From Cinnamomum chago (Eukaryota; Streptophyta; Magnoliopsida; Laurales; Lauraceae), in contig CP142461.1 in assembly GCA_038049695.1 (NCBI GenBank), forward strand, positions 35,533,001 to 35,597,000: a DNA stretch of 64,000 nt, given 5' to 3'. Below are positions 1 to 11,652 of this stretch, piece after piece. How positions within the stretch are numbered: the stretch's first letter is position 1; each line of letters opens with the position of its first letter. The notes under the pieces were generated by a model. The model did no database searches. It had not been told where the DNA came from and saw nothing but the letters and a program-made list of their open reading frames with translations. The position numbers and the translations under genes were made by a program.

Positions 1-1620
1 ACTTCATAAATCTATCAAATTTAAGGCACCTCAATACACTGATTAATAGAATGGCATCTCCTATAGTTCAGAATATACATTCACAGTAAAAGAATGAGAT
101 CATTATCTTCCTCAGCCTAAATCTGATACTACGTAAGTTTAATGTAACAGTTTAGTACATCTCCAACAAATTAATTATTTTTTACGAATTCATTGATACA
201 CTATAAACACAACTATAATTTATCAATCAAAAGGGATATTAATTTGATTAATCTCATTTTATTTGGGCGGGAGGTAGTGACTCACTTGGACTAAGAATTC
301 CAAAGAAGATTTGGATAGTAATTAGAAGTTATTTTGTTAGGCTTTCACAAGATGATTAAGTCCAAACGAAGGTATGCGTGTACGAGGTGGTTTATTCAGG
401 TGAGGACCTTCTGTACATAAGATGGTCAGTGTGGTCTGTGGGCCCACCTAGGGCTATGCCAATCATGAAGGAGAGGGGGGATGCAAAGATCGCAACAAGA
501 CCTAGGGGTGTGCAAAATATCAATCCATTAGATCAGCCTAACCCCTTGATCTATGGCCCCAAGTTTAATGGCTTTAAAGGCATCATTCATTTTATTTTAT
601 TTTTCAATCCAACGGTGAGTAACAGTTGCATGTGTCAAATCTTGGTTTGTGGCAATTCATAGGGGGTAGTTTGTGTGAGGGGGCAACTTGATCATGGGAG
701 GGCCAGGTGGCCCAAGAAAATAGGGCAGAACGAACAGTGGTTTTTTTTTTTTTGGACAGTTCACATCTAAATATTTCTGTCTGTGTGGGTAGTGTGAGGG
801 GTTGACTTAATCATAGGAGGGCAAGGTGGCCCAAAAAATGGGCAGACCACACAGTGTTGTGCAGTCTAATGACTCTAATCACTACGGTTTTTGGGCTCAA
901 TAAGGTCAAATTTTCATATAGGTATAATTGTGCTTACAGGAAGATCAATGCCAGAAAGGTCAAACATTGAACTTAAAAGATAAAAATAAATTAGCTGTCA
1001 TTTTAGTTAGAAGGTTCCTGATGCATGTCATTTGTAAACATCTGAATATCGTATTCTAGCAACCCAAATTTGTCTCGACAAATGTTATCCTCCAAGTTCA
1101 ATCTTGCAAAACTCAGATTATACAATTATGTACTATGCAGAGAAAACACAGATCAAGATGAGCTACTCACCACACGGTTAAAACTAAATATCAGAGTATA
1201 TAGGCAGATATCTTCTTTTACCCACTCAACCTATGTGATTAGTCCTTAGTTTCATGTGGATAAATGATCCAATACCCCATGGGATACTTCATAAATCTAT
1301 CAAATCTGAGACACCTCTACACAGTGATAACAAGAATGGCACCTCCTAGAATTCAAAATATATATTCATAAACAGGGTTGAGTGGAAATGTACAACTCCA
1401 CTAGCAGACAACACCAAATAGACAGGATAATGCTTCGATGATGATGATGATGATAAAGACACCAACATTACCATTAGGAGCATGAGAAATAAACATTTTC
1501 CCCCAGCATAACTATGATTCTACATGAGTAATAAATGCTGCAATCACCCACAGCTCCTAAAACTTTGATGCTTTCTTACGGATTCATTGATACTCTCCAC
1601 AGACATAAAGCCAAGTGGTA
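1..1620 (+). repeat. Diverged direct duplication in the COAD intron region
   Basis: Bases 1-90 (beginning cttcataaatctatcaaat) recur with substitutions at 1288-1375. A second matching patch is 175-215 against 1566-1610, both containing attcattgatac. The two copies have the same order and orientation, about 1.28 kb apart, so this looks like an old segmental duplication with different DNA inserted between the patches. No coding exon was recognised in either copy. Confidence 0.6.
270..950. other. Non-coding stretch with dispersed-repeat character
   Basis: No coding potential was recognised. Two related stretches, about 670-735 and 785-850, share words such as aggtggcccaa and gtgtgagggg, giving a weak internal duplication. 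The phrasing (gggcccacc, atccaacggtgag) resembles other non-coding repeats here at 1800-2110 and 5490-5855, so a degraded DNA transposon is possible. Confidence 0.3.
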
Positions 1621-1654
1621 ATGTAACAAAGTACTTCAGAATTTAAATGCTTAC

Positions 1655-2504
1655 CTTGATGTAGTCCTCAACAGCCTTCATCCTAACTTCGACAGGCTCA
1701 ATTAGATGTGCTAACTGCAGACAATTCAAGAAGAATAGGATTTTTTTTTTATTGATTCACATTAGAATGACGTCATAGACAATAAATAAATAAGAGACCG
1801 ACTATTTAAGACCCGGGGATTTTTTAGGAAAAGTGCCCCTACTACGTGGCCCAACTGGAAGCATGACAGACAAGAAGAGTCTGGGTGACCAAGACATGGA
1901 CTAAGGGTGGGCCACAAATCACAGCAATCAAATATTTCCACTCCTAAATTTCAGACCATCAAACTTATGGCTTTATATCATACAATTTTTTTTCTTAAAT
2001 CCAACGATGAATGATGTTTGGGTCAGTGTCAAATCAGGATCACTACCTTTTTTTGAATGGTGAATAATCGGGGCCAATACTAATGTGAAGGCTTTGGGTT
2101 GCAACTAAAAGAGAGTTTTTGATAATTGGACTGTAAATACTAGTTCCTTCATTTAAAAAAGAAATCTTACCTCTTTCTTTGCTAGCATTGGCCCGCTGCA
2201 GATACCGATCACAATTCGATCCCTAGCCAACTCCGCCGATGCCTGTTGATCAATTAAACACCACAACACAAACAAATAAAATGAGGAAAACAATTAGTAA
2301 ACTTACATATTCCAAGATCTAAATTCCCCACACGAAACGGCTCAAAGTTTGATTTAAGTTGAAAACAAGAACCTTTAAGAGTTGTCGATGACCGTCATGC
2401 AGCCGGTCAAATGTTCCTCCAAGAACAACTGCCCCATAAGAAGCTGGACCCAAACTGCTACCGGAGATGTTATCAGTTCCAGAAGAGTTTTCATTCGTAG
2501 CCAT
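1655..2504 (-). CDS. COAD: Phosphopantetheine adenylyltransferase, 5' part (exons 1-3)
   Basis: The family transfers AMP from ATP to 4'-phosphopantetheine to give dephospho-CoA, the penultimate step of coenzyme A synthesis. Exon 1 is 2373-2504 (an in-frame ATG two codons upstream at 2510 is possible) and holds [17 protein letters not shown], with the HxGH nucleotidyltransferase signature. Exon 2 (2171-2242) gives [20 protein letters not shown]. Exon 3 (1655-1714) gives [20 protein letters not shown]. All introns are GT-AG and exons join in phase 0; the exon 1 donor, GTTCTT, is weak. About 88-90 residues are covered, roughly half of the usual plant protein. The remaining exons must lie beyond the left edge, since none is seen in 1-1650. 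No frameshift or stop is present, so the gene looks intact. The function assignment is from motif recognition only. Confidence 0.9.
1797..2140. repeat. Dispersed repeat inside COAD intron 2
   Basis: This part of intron 2 has the phrasing of other non-coding repeats in the window (tacgtggccca, gggccacaaatc, aatccaacgatga), unlike the flanking AT-rich intron. No terminal repeats or TSD were found, so the limits are approximate. Confidence 0.3.
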
Positions 2505-2589
2505 TCTCAAACTGAAAGATATGATGGGTTTTAAGATTTTCAGAAAATAAATATCTTTTTGAGCCCTTTTTTAGTGGGTTTTTTTTTTT

Positions 2590-2761
2590 TTTTTTAATGA
2601 GAGGTGCTCTTGTGAGAGACACTCTTACCTTACTGAGAGATAAAGGTAGGGGCCCTCACATTTAAATTGTTGACATTGAATATGGATGTGACGGCCCCCA
2701 CCTTATCTCTCATAGTAAGGTGAGAGTGTCCTTCACAAGAGCACCTCCCTTTTTTTAATGA
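2590..2761. mobile_element. Terminal-inverted-repeat MITE, about 150 bp
   Basis: The element spans about 2601-2749. Its left arm begins gaggtgctcttgtga and its right arm ends tcacaagagcacctc; the arms pair over about 55-60 bp, continuing through accttac and gagataagg, with a short loop around 2662-2690. Flanking tttttaatga occurs at 2591-2600 and again at 2752-2761, a target duplication of 9-11 bp as seen for Mutator-like elements. It lies just upstream of COAD exon 1. Confidence 0.75.
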
Positions 2762-5480
2762 TATTTTATAGGATATCCCAATTCAACACAAACGTAGTTT
2801 TTTTTTCTTTTGAAAGAGCACAGGCGTAGTTTTTTCATAGTTACCTAATTTGATGATTTGGGCTTCAAACTCCGAATGGAATGGTTCGAATCGACCGATT
2901 TGGAGTTTGATTTAACCCAGTTCAGAAAGAATATTAATATAGAGAATCAACAACTAAGATTTATACTCTCAATCTCACCTGCAATTCATTCACGATCGAG
3001 CCTCAACAGTCAGAATCTTCACAAACCTATGCAGCTGACAGAATACGGAACAATGAGAAGGTGAAGAGGGTGCAACGGGGAAGAGGATGACGCCTGCCAC
3101 GCCCTCTTGGCTCCTTCAAAAACTGATAGCCAGGGTCCTTTTTGCCATGATTCTTGTGTTGAAAATTATGCGTACCTGAAAATGAAATGTGCTGAGAATT
3201 TTCTGTTTTTAGGATGAGACGTGATGAATGAACGTGTTTGGTAACGTTCTGCGAAAATTATTCCCAATCTGCATAATAAGCAGAATGCTGTTAGTGTTTG
3301 GTTACATTCTTGAATTAAAAAAAAATAAAAATTCATGTCTTAGTTTTTTTTATCACCAAAAGGCTGTTGCAAAAAATTATAATTCAGACCCATAGTTTTT
3401 TTTTAAAAAATGATTCAAGATGGTGAATATTATTAACTGAAGAAACTCATGTGAAACTTTGGCAGTTCTACATAAACACTTGAATCACAAACCACAGACC
3501 CTAGCTGTAACTTCATCTGCCAATACTTGTCATAAATATAAATGCTAAAAATACAGAGAGAAATACAAAACAAACGCCATAAACCTCCCCAATTTCTTCA
3601 AAACTTGGATGACAAAAATATCAATAGCAGGAGATAATTACAGACTTAATCTTACCTTATCTTCATCAACAAACCCAACACAAATTTTGAAATTGAAAAA
3701 AAATAAAAATCAGAAAAATGAGAAGATTGTCTGTTTCTCCTCAACTAAAATCCCAGTAATAAAGTGATTGAACCTCATCAGGGCCCATAACACTATCAAT
3801 CCCACCACAACCAAACAACTTCAAAAAAACAAAAAAAAAAATTTGGAATAGGGATGAGGAGAGAGGATTGTTACAGTTCCACCTTTAAAACTTGGCTGCA
3901 AAGATCCCCCAAAGCCTAATATCCACGACGGACGCTTCTTAAAGTTGTATTTTAGATGATTCACTTCCCTGTGAATGAGGATGATCTTGGAGATGGATGT
4001 TTTCTAGGCGATTGAAAGCATATCTTTCTTCTCTTTTCAAAATGAGAAAGTATTTTTTTAAAAGGGTAATATTCCTGCACATACAAACAAACCATACCGG
4101 CTGTTGGGGCCAGCCGGGACGCTGGTGGGATGGAAAGATGGATGGAAAGATCCACTTATTATGGACCTACATATAAAAATAAATAAATAAATGGAATCAA
4201 TCTCATACCTCCTAAGGCTGGAACCCTAATCAATAGCCCTTAAGTTTAATGGTTCTATATTAAAATAAAAATTGACCCTGGATCTAATTTTTCCAATCTA
4301 TTCGGTAGGTACAAAACCCAGGGTCTGACTATTGTAGGGGGTACCATACGTGTCAACAGTTTGGATTGATCATAAAGTAAGTCTACTGAAAGTTTTCATA
4401 GCAACATGGGAGCGGTGAATGCACAGGAAGATTTGCCTTTTTTAAAAAAATGGGTGTCAATGGGCCTAAGGTGGGTTGCTAGAATGAACTGTTTCGTTTT
4501 GGTTTAATATTAATTTTGATTAATTGGACTTTGACATGAAAATAATATAGTTAGATTTATTATGTTGATTTTGAGTGAATTTTTACCAAATCAAAGTACT
4601 AAAAGTTTAATTGTTTATCCCCTTAAGTTTGAAGCCTTCAAAATAGATGGTTATAGTAATCAAATCAAACTAGCAAAACATGTCCGCGCTTAGCACGGGC
4701 AATATAATTTACAAATACTTTTAAACATATTTTTTAAAATCAGAAAAAAACCATAATAAAAATAAAACTGATAAAAATACCATAAAAATACAACATGAAA
4801 AAAAAAATCCATAGACAATCTAATAATAAAAATAACTTCGAAGAAACAAAAAAAACCCATGCAAACCCAATGTCTAAAACTAAGAAATAAGAAAAATAAA
4901 AGAAAAAATATAAATTCATAAAAACCTATCACCATAGAAACTAAAAAAACCCCTCAAAATAGAAAAAACAATAAGATAAAACTATGATAAATAGATAAAA
5001 ATCATTAAAAAATACATAAAAAGGAAACTATTTAAGAAAGCAAAGAGATGTGACACTATCATGTTGCAGAAATCTTTTAAAATGTAGTCATGAGAACCCT
5101 CATATTTCACTCACTCTCATTCATTTGAATTAGTTGATTGAAGTGATATTAAAGAGTCTAGACCCAATTAAGCCTCTTCAAAAAAAAAAGAAAAAAAAAG
5201 ATGCTGTTGCACAAGATAAGGGATGAAAGATTCAGATGACGTACTCTTTAGTATGACATCAAATAGAATTTGCTTACCTATGACATTAAATAAAAAATGT
5301 CTAATTATGCATTGATTGATTAATGAAACTCATTTTAGATTGACCTCTTTACTTAGATAGCCAAAATCAAAAAAATTTCTCGAATATCTAAAATCTCTTC
5401 CTCAAAACTCGAAATTGAGCTCCAATTTCTCAATCAATTGCAAAATCGGAGCTCAATTTCAAAATTGAATCATATTCCTT
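2762..5480. other. Intergenic, AT-rich; no gene recognised
   Basis: This includes the likely 5' flank of COAD. The stretch 4680-5040 is very A/T-rich with low-complexity runs. Open frames here are short and have no recognisable motif. A degenerate palindromic patch around 5400-5470 (repeated caatttc / gaaattg words) resembles one at 37900-37960. Confidence 0.4.
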
Positions 5481-5489
5481 TCATATATA

Positions 5490-5855
5490 ATAATGAAAGC
5501 TCAGGTGAGCACCATGTGCCTAGATACCTATTAGGGCCCACTTGGTGATCGATTCAAGTGGACCATAAAATATGGACTCCACCTTGATGGGCGCCAATCC
5601 CAGGTTTAACACCCATCCCAATAGATTGGACCATTGGATTTGTATGCTCATTTTGGATTGTGAAAACTTAGTGGTTGCGATGACAATTTGAGCCTCCGTC
5701 AGAAAACATAGGGAGGGAGTGCTTTGAGATTTATCGATCCCCCTAGTTTTCATCCCCAGATGGGTTCCTAGGTGGGCACCACAAGAAATGGTGCACACTT
5801 TATCATGGGCACGTCTGGGTACGCGTGTGCGTGGCGGGGGGGGGGGGTGTTTACG
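5490..5855. repeat. Dispersed non-coding repeat fragment
   Basis: The phrasing (agggcccactt, aagtggaccataaaatatgg, gattggaccattgg) matches other repeat-like stretches in the window. It ends in a G homopolymer run of 13 around 5836-5847 and directly abuts the solo LTR. Terminal repeats were not found. Confidence 0.35.
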
Positions 5856-6189
5856 TCGGGTGTAATGCCCCAATTCTGAATACCGAGAAAACCATCAAGG
5901 TATCCGAAGTTGGCGCGCTACTTCTCGAAAAATCTGAGGACTTCCAAGATCGTAACTCCGCAGTGAGGTCTAATTTAAAAAATTTTGGCCGACATATAAT
6001 CAATGGTTAAAATTGCGGTAGCGTAAAGAGTAAAGCGGAAGTATAAGGTATCATAAAGATATATCACGTGTAGCATGGCTGAAATCCAGCCTAAATCTCA
6101 AAGTATAATTAAGAACATATTTTAAATATATCAAACTCTTTCCCTGCTCACAACATAAAGAAACTCAAACCCAAAAGAAAGATAAACAT

Positions 6190-6317
6190 TCAAGCCTCCG
6201 GTACTGGCTCTCCATCCTTAAGCTCGACCTCCTGGTTGGCTGGTCCCCATCCGTAGTCACCAGCTACGGGCGCCTTGACGAGCGCGAGCGCACCGTCCTC
6301 GTAGTCGGGGTTGAATC
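6190..6317 (-). other. LTR-resident terminal exon (small acidic reading frame)
   Basis: On the minus strand an acceptor (TTGGTGCTTAG) is followed by a 128 nt frame. After a split codon it reads FNPDYEDGALALVKAPVAGD, then continues to end EPVPEA and a TGA. GC content and codon use look coding compared with the AT-rich LTR around it. Equivalent acceptor-plus-frame units in the same phase lie at 11561-11652 and 35549-35640 in related LTRs. Product and function are not recognised; the upstream exon is unknown. Confidence 0.5.
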
Positions 6318-6872
6318 CTAAGCACCAAGAATGGGTCAAATCTAAAGATCTGGCAAGTTACAATATACAAATAACATATGATGTATGCATCAAAAGAGTA
6401 GAGACAGTAATATGATCAATGAGAATATCAAGGTACATAAGCTAGGCAATTGAGTAAGATAAACATTTAGAATCAGGAAAATAAGATAAGCTAATTTATC
6501 AACACAATATGGCACATTCACACAAGCTGGATACCGCGAGATATTATGCCGTGACCCTCTCATACTGAACACAGTTGCGGTGGGGAAATCTCATCAGTGC
6601 TGGGGATGACTACCTCCGTAAATCACTTATCAATCTGAAACACTCAGTACTCATCACTCAGGAGACCTAACACGGTATCACACCATTCGTCTAAAACATA
6701 GCTCATCATGATAGCTCATTCAATACTCATAAATAGCTCATACTAGTGATGATCAGCCAACATGTTGAGCTTAGAACAACTGAGTGAATGCTTGTGCCAA
6801 CTCAAAACACTACAAATGTAGGTATGTGTCTGTCTAGGCTTTACCTTGCGTGAACAAGGTCCTAACAAGTCC

Positions 6873-7411
6873 CTAAGAGGTCGAAGTACCAATTTCAATA
6901 TCATGGAACGTAGTCCAAGTCCAAGTCCAATCATTTTATCCATACTAAGCCAATCAAGCCATGACCTTAGTCTAAACAGTCCAAGAGAGATCACCAGTCT
7001 CAATCCTATATCAATCAATCAATTCTCATCCAAAAAGAGGTATAAGTCCAATCACAACCACCTCTCCATCATAGGGTTCCACACATCCAAACTTAGGCCA
7101 TAAAAGGGTCCGTCTAGACACAGACACGGGTCAAAGTTCACCTAAGAGGTCCAAGTACCAATTTAAATATCATGGAACGCAGTCCAAGTCCAATCATTGG
7201 ATCCATACGAAGGCCAATCAAGCCATGGCCTTAGTCTAAATAGTCCAGGAGAGATCACCAGTCTCAATCTTATATCAATCAGTCAATTCTCATCCAAAAT
7301 GAGTTACAAGTCCAATCACGACCACCTCTCCATCCAGGGTTCCACACATCCAAACTTAGGCCATAAAATGGCTCGTCTAGACACAGACATGGGTCAAAGT
7401 TCACCCAATCA
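6873..7411. repeat. 269 bp tandem duplication inside the solo LTR
   Basis: Unit 1 starts at 6873 and unit 2 at 7142, both opening ctaagaggtc and running through ccatctcc, gggttccacacatcc and gggtcaaagttcacc. Identity is high, with scattered substitutions and small indels, so the duplication is fairly recent compared with the LTR. Confidence 0.85.
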
Positions 7412-7869
7412 CATCACCAGGTCATCTAAGTAGTCTTAGGTTCGAGTTATCCATTTTCCACTTAATTAACAATTATAAAGCAATGACAATGACACATGAG
7501 TGACAGTAACGTAATAAACCTCTAAATCAGAGAATCAACAGAAGAAATAACAAAGTCTAATCCTAAGTAATGGTCCACATTCAGGTCCAGGTCCGTTTTA
7601 GTTAATTGGATCCCTAAATGAAGTTTCAAATGCCAAGGATACTGTATTTGGTGCTTTAGAAGTTACGAGCATCTTTGACGACGTTTAAGGATCGAATCGA
7701 CAGAAAATCCAAACCCTAGACCATACGTAGTGGGCCCCACGAATAAAGGTTGAGCCACACCATTGACTCGTGCTTGGCGCATCCTTGGAAGTCTATTTGG
7801 ATGGTCAATGGGCCCCGCAATCGATCGCAACACAAAATAGAGTCTGAACCCCAAAACTTGATATCTGCA

Positions 7870-8380
7870 GCGTGGCAGGTCGACCTGGTTATGGTTGGGT
7901 CAACCTGTTACAAAGAGACCAGAGACTGAGATTTCGCTTGGAGTCTGTGATTTTTAGTGTACCCGGTCGACCTAGTGGCCAGCCGATTGACCTGGTACAC
8001 AGGCCTACCCTAATCAAACAGATTACAGGCTAATTCTTAAACCCTGAATTTCTCAGTGTATCAGGTCGACCTAGTACAGGGTAGGTCGACGGCATACACT
8101 GGCTCTGCAACATTTCCTAAAAGACCAACTAGGACTTGAAATTTTGTAAATTTAGTGTCACCGGTCGACCTGGGTCAAGGCCCGGTCGACCGCACACACG
8201 GGGTTCTGGGACAGAGGAAAAAATCTATGTCTCAGTTGGTTCCTGAGTTTTTCTGTGTACTAGATCGACCGGGCACACTAACCTAAGATTTTTCTTAGAA
8301 AATAACCGAGACTTGTTTTCTTCCCATCCTTAGTGTAGCCGATCGACCCCACTGCAGGCAGGTCGACTGGGTACACATAC
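7870..8380. repeat. TCGA-palindrome array (GGTCGACC type), about 98 bp period
   Basis: GGTCGACC and close variants recur at about 7878, 7965, 8063, 8093, 8162, 8183, 8272, 8341 and 8360. They form pairs whose centres are 20-21 bp apart; the pairs recur about every 98 bp and are often flanked by GTGTAC / GTACAC words. The array lies about 1.1-1.6 kb from the 5' end of the LTR, probably in U3. See the array finding for the other loci. Confidence 0.8.
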
Positions 8381-8969
8381 AAATCTAGGTTTTTCACCTT
8401 TTCAATTCATTTTCCATTCTACCCTTCTCCAATCACTTCCATTCTTCATATAAACATAAAAAAATGACATAAACACTTCAATAACCATCATTTCAACAAT
8501 AAATGGGCCATTGATCTTCCAAATGAGAAAAACCCATCCATCAATGACCAAAAATCCATAAAAACAATCTCAAAGGTAAATCTAAGCATCCTAACATCAT
8601 TTAAATAAAACTTCAGAATAAAAAATAGTAAACACACATTCTATGATAAGTGAGTATATTTCTCTTGACTCAAATCCAAAATTGAAAAGGTAAATGACAA
8701 GAAGAAGCAATCCAAGCTATCCAAACCTCTAATGACCTTCTCACACCCAAACCAATCAAATCTACAGCTCCTAATGCCCAATCCACAAGAGAATCAAGAC
8801 TTAGAAATGAAATCTAAAGAGAAAGGAAATCCTAAAGAATCACATGAAAATTGAACTAAGGAAGGAGCCTTACCTTGGATTGTTGAAAAAGAAGAGATGA
8901 ACAAGGGAGGATTCCTTAAGAGATTATAATAGCAATAGTAGGAGGTGGCCTCCTTCTTCTCCTAGTAGT

Positions 8970-9115
8970 TACGGTTTGAGCTAGGGTTTTGAGATTAGGG
9001 TTTTAGCTAGGGTTCTAGAGTTAGGGTTTTGTGAAATGAGAGGCAAATGAGAGGTAAATGAGAGTGGATTTAGGGTTTTATTCTCAATACAATAGTTTAG
9101 CTTATATGAGCTAGG
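8970..9115 (-). promoter_or_regulatory. Putative LTR promoter with TATA-like box and telo-box cluster
   Basis: Reading the minus strand, a TATA-like CTCATATAAGC near 9100-9112 is followed within 150 bp by several AAACCCTAA/AACCCTA telo-box words (about 9070, 9020, 9000, 8985). In plants telo-boxes are common near transcription starts and can attract telo-box-binding factors. The arrangement suggests the core promoter and leader of the LTR. No transcript evidence is available. Confidence 0.45.
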
Positions 9116-9479
9116 GTTGAGATGATTACCAAAAGGGCCTTTTAGTTTGTATAGGAACGTGGATAAGGACATGGGCATTTAGGTCTTTTGGTAGGATTCT
9201 AGAATGTTCTCAAGTGTGGAAAACCCCTCCTATAAAATCCTATTTACTAGTAAGGGCCTCATCAGCTAAAACCCTATAAAAATTTATAAAAGACACCCTA
9301 TAGATTCTATAAAATTACACAATAGACCTAAATCCTATAAAATAGGCTAAAACTTAGAAAAATATTTATCTACCCTTACTAATCCCTATTAATTAGTAAA
9401 AATATGCTACTATTACTATAATTAATAATATTCAAATTCAAAATGAGTGCCCACCAAGGGTGGGGTCTAGCACATTGGG

Positions 9480-9956
9480 AGTTTAAGGACTCATTTTAGA
9501 CTTTAATATTTGCTAACTTTAAAGAAAGCCAATTAATTTATTGAACTAAGGGCCCAGTTGGAAACTATAAAAATAAGCTTTTATTTAGTGATTTAGAGCT
9601 TATTTACATATTAGAGTGTTCAGTAAATCCCTAATTAGTTTTTTTTAAACTTTATTTACAAATTAGTGCTTTTGGATCTAATTAATACATGCTAACGAGG
9701 GCTACTTATTTTTTTAGAGCTTTTTTTTTTTGGTAAAGTTGATAGAGTTGGACAATACAAAATTTATTGAGATAATTAGCGAAAGGTCCCTCATATAGGA
9801 CTTGTAAGGCCTCCAGTCCATCAACTTTTCTTTTAAGGCCTGTAGTCCATGCAACTGGACATATTTTGGCGAGAAGTCCCTGGATATAATTCTCACGACT
9901 AATTTACCCTTTCATCTGTTTTAGGCATAAAATTTTGAAATTTCAAATTTGAAAAT
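9480..9956. other. Intergenic; repeat-like leader upstream of the EXO70 fragment
   Basis: AT-rich with no gene recognised. A stretch at 9780-9895 (gaaaggtccctc, ggcgagaagtccctgg) resembles 17785-17885 (aaggacctttcac, agggacctctcgcc), so the same dispersed repeat seems to lie beside both the EXO70 fragment and the broken 5' edge of the gypsy element. Confidence 0.35.
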
Positions 9957-11063
9957 TTGTATTATCCCTCTTTTTCTTCAACCCAGTGTCTTACGTCGTC
10001 GGATTGGATCTTAAAGGGGCACCACGACCACCTCGATCCCGAGCCCGTCTCCGCCAGATCCTCCACGGCCACAAACCGATCCAGCACCTTAGACTACGAC
10101 TACGACATTGAGGACGAGATCCTGACCTCCACCGGCGTCTCCATCAGCGAAGTCGAGCGTGACGCCTCCCTCGCCATGGTCGATCTCCGATCCATTGCTG
10201 AATGCATGATCAAGGTCGCCGTCAAGACTTTGTTCCTCGGCGAGCGGATCCTCTCCGACCATGTTTTCTCCACCTTCGGTCCGATCATGGAGTCCTACTT
10301 CTCGAAGATCGCCAAGGAAGCGGCGCTTGCGCTCTTCGGATTCGCAGAATCCGTCGCGAAATGCAAGAAATCTCTGGAGAAATTGTTCCGATTCCTCGAC
10401 ATGTACAAGGCCATATCCGAGCTCTGGCCTGATATCGAGTCCATCTTCTCCTATGAATTCACCTCTGTCGTCCGATCGCAGGCCATCGCCTCGCTCATCA
10501 AGGTCAGCGAAGCGATCCATGACACTTTCGCCCATTTCAAATCGGCGATACAGAAGGACTCGTCGCGGTCGCCGGTTTGCTTCTTTATATGCGTTTGGTC
10601 GGAATCGCGAGAATCACTGGAATTGTCGGAGTTCCTCCACTGCGTGTCGCCGAAGAAGAAGGGCCCCGCTGGCTCCGCAACGCCCGTGGCCGGAGACAGC
10701 TCTGTCTTTATTGAGTTGCAGGTTCTGGTTTTGAACCAGAACAAAAGAACGAAGAAGAAGAATAGGTGGGCCTGGGAATCGCAGGAATTGTCGGAGTCCC
10801 ACAGAGGGCGGAGTCCGGATCTCACAGAGGCGGAGCTCGTAGAGTCCGGATCTCTCAAAGTCCAGATCTTGCAGAGTCCAGATCTTGTAGAGTCGGAGTT
10901 CGGATCTGCTCAGAATCCAAGTTCAACCTCTGTACTAGACAGCGAGTCGTGCGTCTCTTCACGTCGATGGAGCCCCGTGTTGAAATGCCTTTGCGCCATC
11001 GTCGTTGCAGGAACGTTTGCGGTTCTTGTTCTGGAACAGGAGAACGAAGGAGGAAGAAGATGA
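9957..11063 (+). pseudogene. EXO70-derived chimeric ORF (captured fragment)
   Basis: Residues about 30-205 of this 368-residue frame match the EXO70 subunit of the exocyst, which tethers secretory vesicles at the plasma membrane. Visible blocks are DLRSIAECMI, KVAVKTLF, GERIL, AKEAALALFGFAESVAKCKK, ELWPDIESIFSYEFTS, VVRSQAIASLIK and AIQKDSSRSPV. Between AECMI and KVAVKTLF about 50-55 residues normally present are missing without loss of frame, and the N-terminal and C-terminal domains are absent. After SPV the frame runs into unrelated sequence with imperfect repeats (gagtccggatctc, agtccagatcttg). The GC-rich block is sandwiched between two LTRs. It could be expressed as a novel protein, but a truncated captured or duplicated fragment is more likely. 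The exact EXO70 paralogue was not determined. Confidence 0.75.
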
Positions 11064-11560
11064 CCCAAAGGGTCGGTTCCAGTCCGGGTGAGGTCGGGTC
11101 AAGTTTGACTTGGTTTCAAAGCCCAAAAGCAAATCTATCTGAGTTTTTGAGAAATTTATCTGTGTTTTTGGCAAATATATATGAGTTCCTGTCATGACCT
11201 CGGAAAGGTTCCCGGGCCCGCGACATTGATACATTGTTTTCCCACAGGTTCTCGCGGTGAGGATTCCCGAAACACGCGGAATCTGACTCACATGTACAAG
11301 ATTGCGGAAGCGTGTAGCAAATCACATCAAGATAAGCACCAATAAATCTTTAAGTGCTATGCCAAAATAATAACAAGACTTAGTATCAAAAGAAAGGAGT
11401 TAACATGACATTCCCATCAGATTTCCAAGTTATGAGACTACACAAAGTAAGTTAAGTTTTTGTTACATCCCATAAGAGGCCAACGCAGGCCAATACAATC
11501 CTCAAAATAATAAAAGAACCCCATGACAAAAATGGCAAAACTCAAGAACCCGCCCGACGT

Positions 11561-11652
11561 CTAGTTGACAGTGTCAGGCTGCCACTCTCTAACTAGGGGT
11601 GGCTCAAGAGCCTCCTCCTGACGCTCCTCTTCAAAGGCAACGTCTCCTGCAC
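11561..11652 (-). other. LTR-resident terminal exon, 92 nt
   Basis: On the minus strand the acceptor GGTGCCCAG is followed by a frame that, after a split codon, reads AGDVAFEEERQEEALE, then PPLVREWQPDTVN and TAG. It has the same length and phase as the unit at 35549-35640, which ends EHEWQPNDVM and TAG. The shared motif is EWQP(D/N) just before the stop. Its use as an exon is inferred from the acceptor and the phase agreement; no donor was identified. Confidence 0.55.

Larger units (their letters stand above)
5856..9479 (-). mobile_element. Gypsy-type solo LTR, 3.6 kb, minus orientation
   Basis: The LTR proper is 5861-9474. On the minus strand it opens TGTGCTAGACCCCACCC, close to the TGTTAGACCCCGACCC start of the chromovirus LTR at 13975, and closes GGGGCATTACA. 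The flanks tcggg (5856-5860) and ttggg (9475-9479) form a 5 bp target duplication that differs by one CG-to-TG change. There is no internal domain, so the full element was presumably lost by LTR-LTR recombination. Inside are a conserved terminal exon (6190-6317), a 269 bp tandem duplication, a palindrome array and a promoter-like region, annotated separately. Confidence 0.75.

Noticed and set aside
378..662. 94-codon open frame near the left edge
   Set aside because: No recognisable motif, repeat-like sequence, and no splice or coding context; treated as chance.
4690..4935. Phe/Tyr-rich frame on the minus strand
   Set aside because: Comes from A/T low-complexity DNA; apparent membrane character is compositional.
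7870..8380. CRISPR-like spaced repeat array
   Set aside because: Plant LTR context, palindromic 8-mers with variable units and no conserved 25-40 bp repeats; not CRISPR.
8980..9030. Interstitial telomere remnant
   Set aside because: Only degenerate AAACCCTA words in an LTR leader; better explained as telo-boxes.
10089..10858. Long frames on both strands opposite the EXO70 ORF
   Set aside because: Shadows of a GC-rich coding stretch; only the plus frame 9957-11063 matches a known family.
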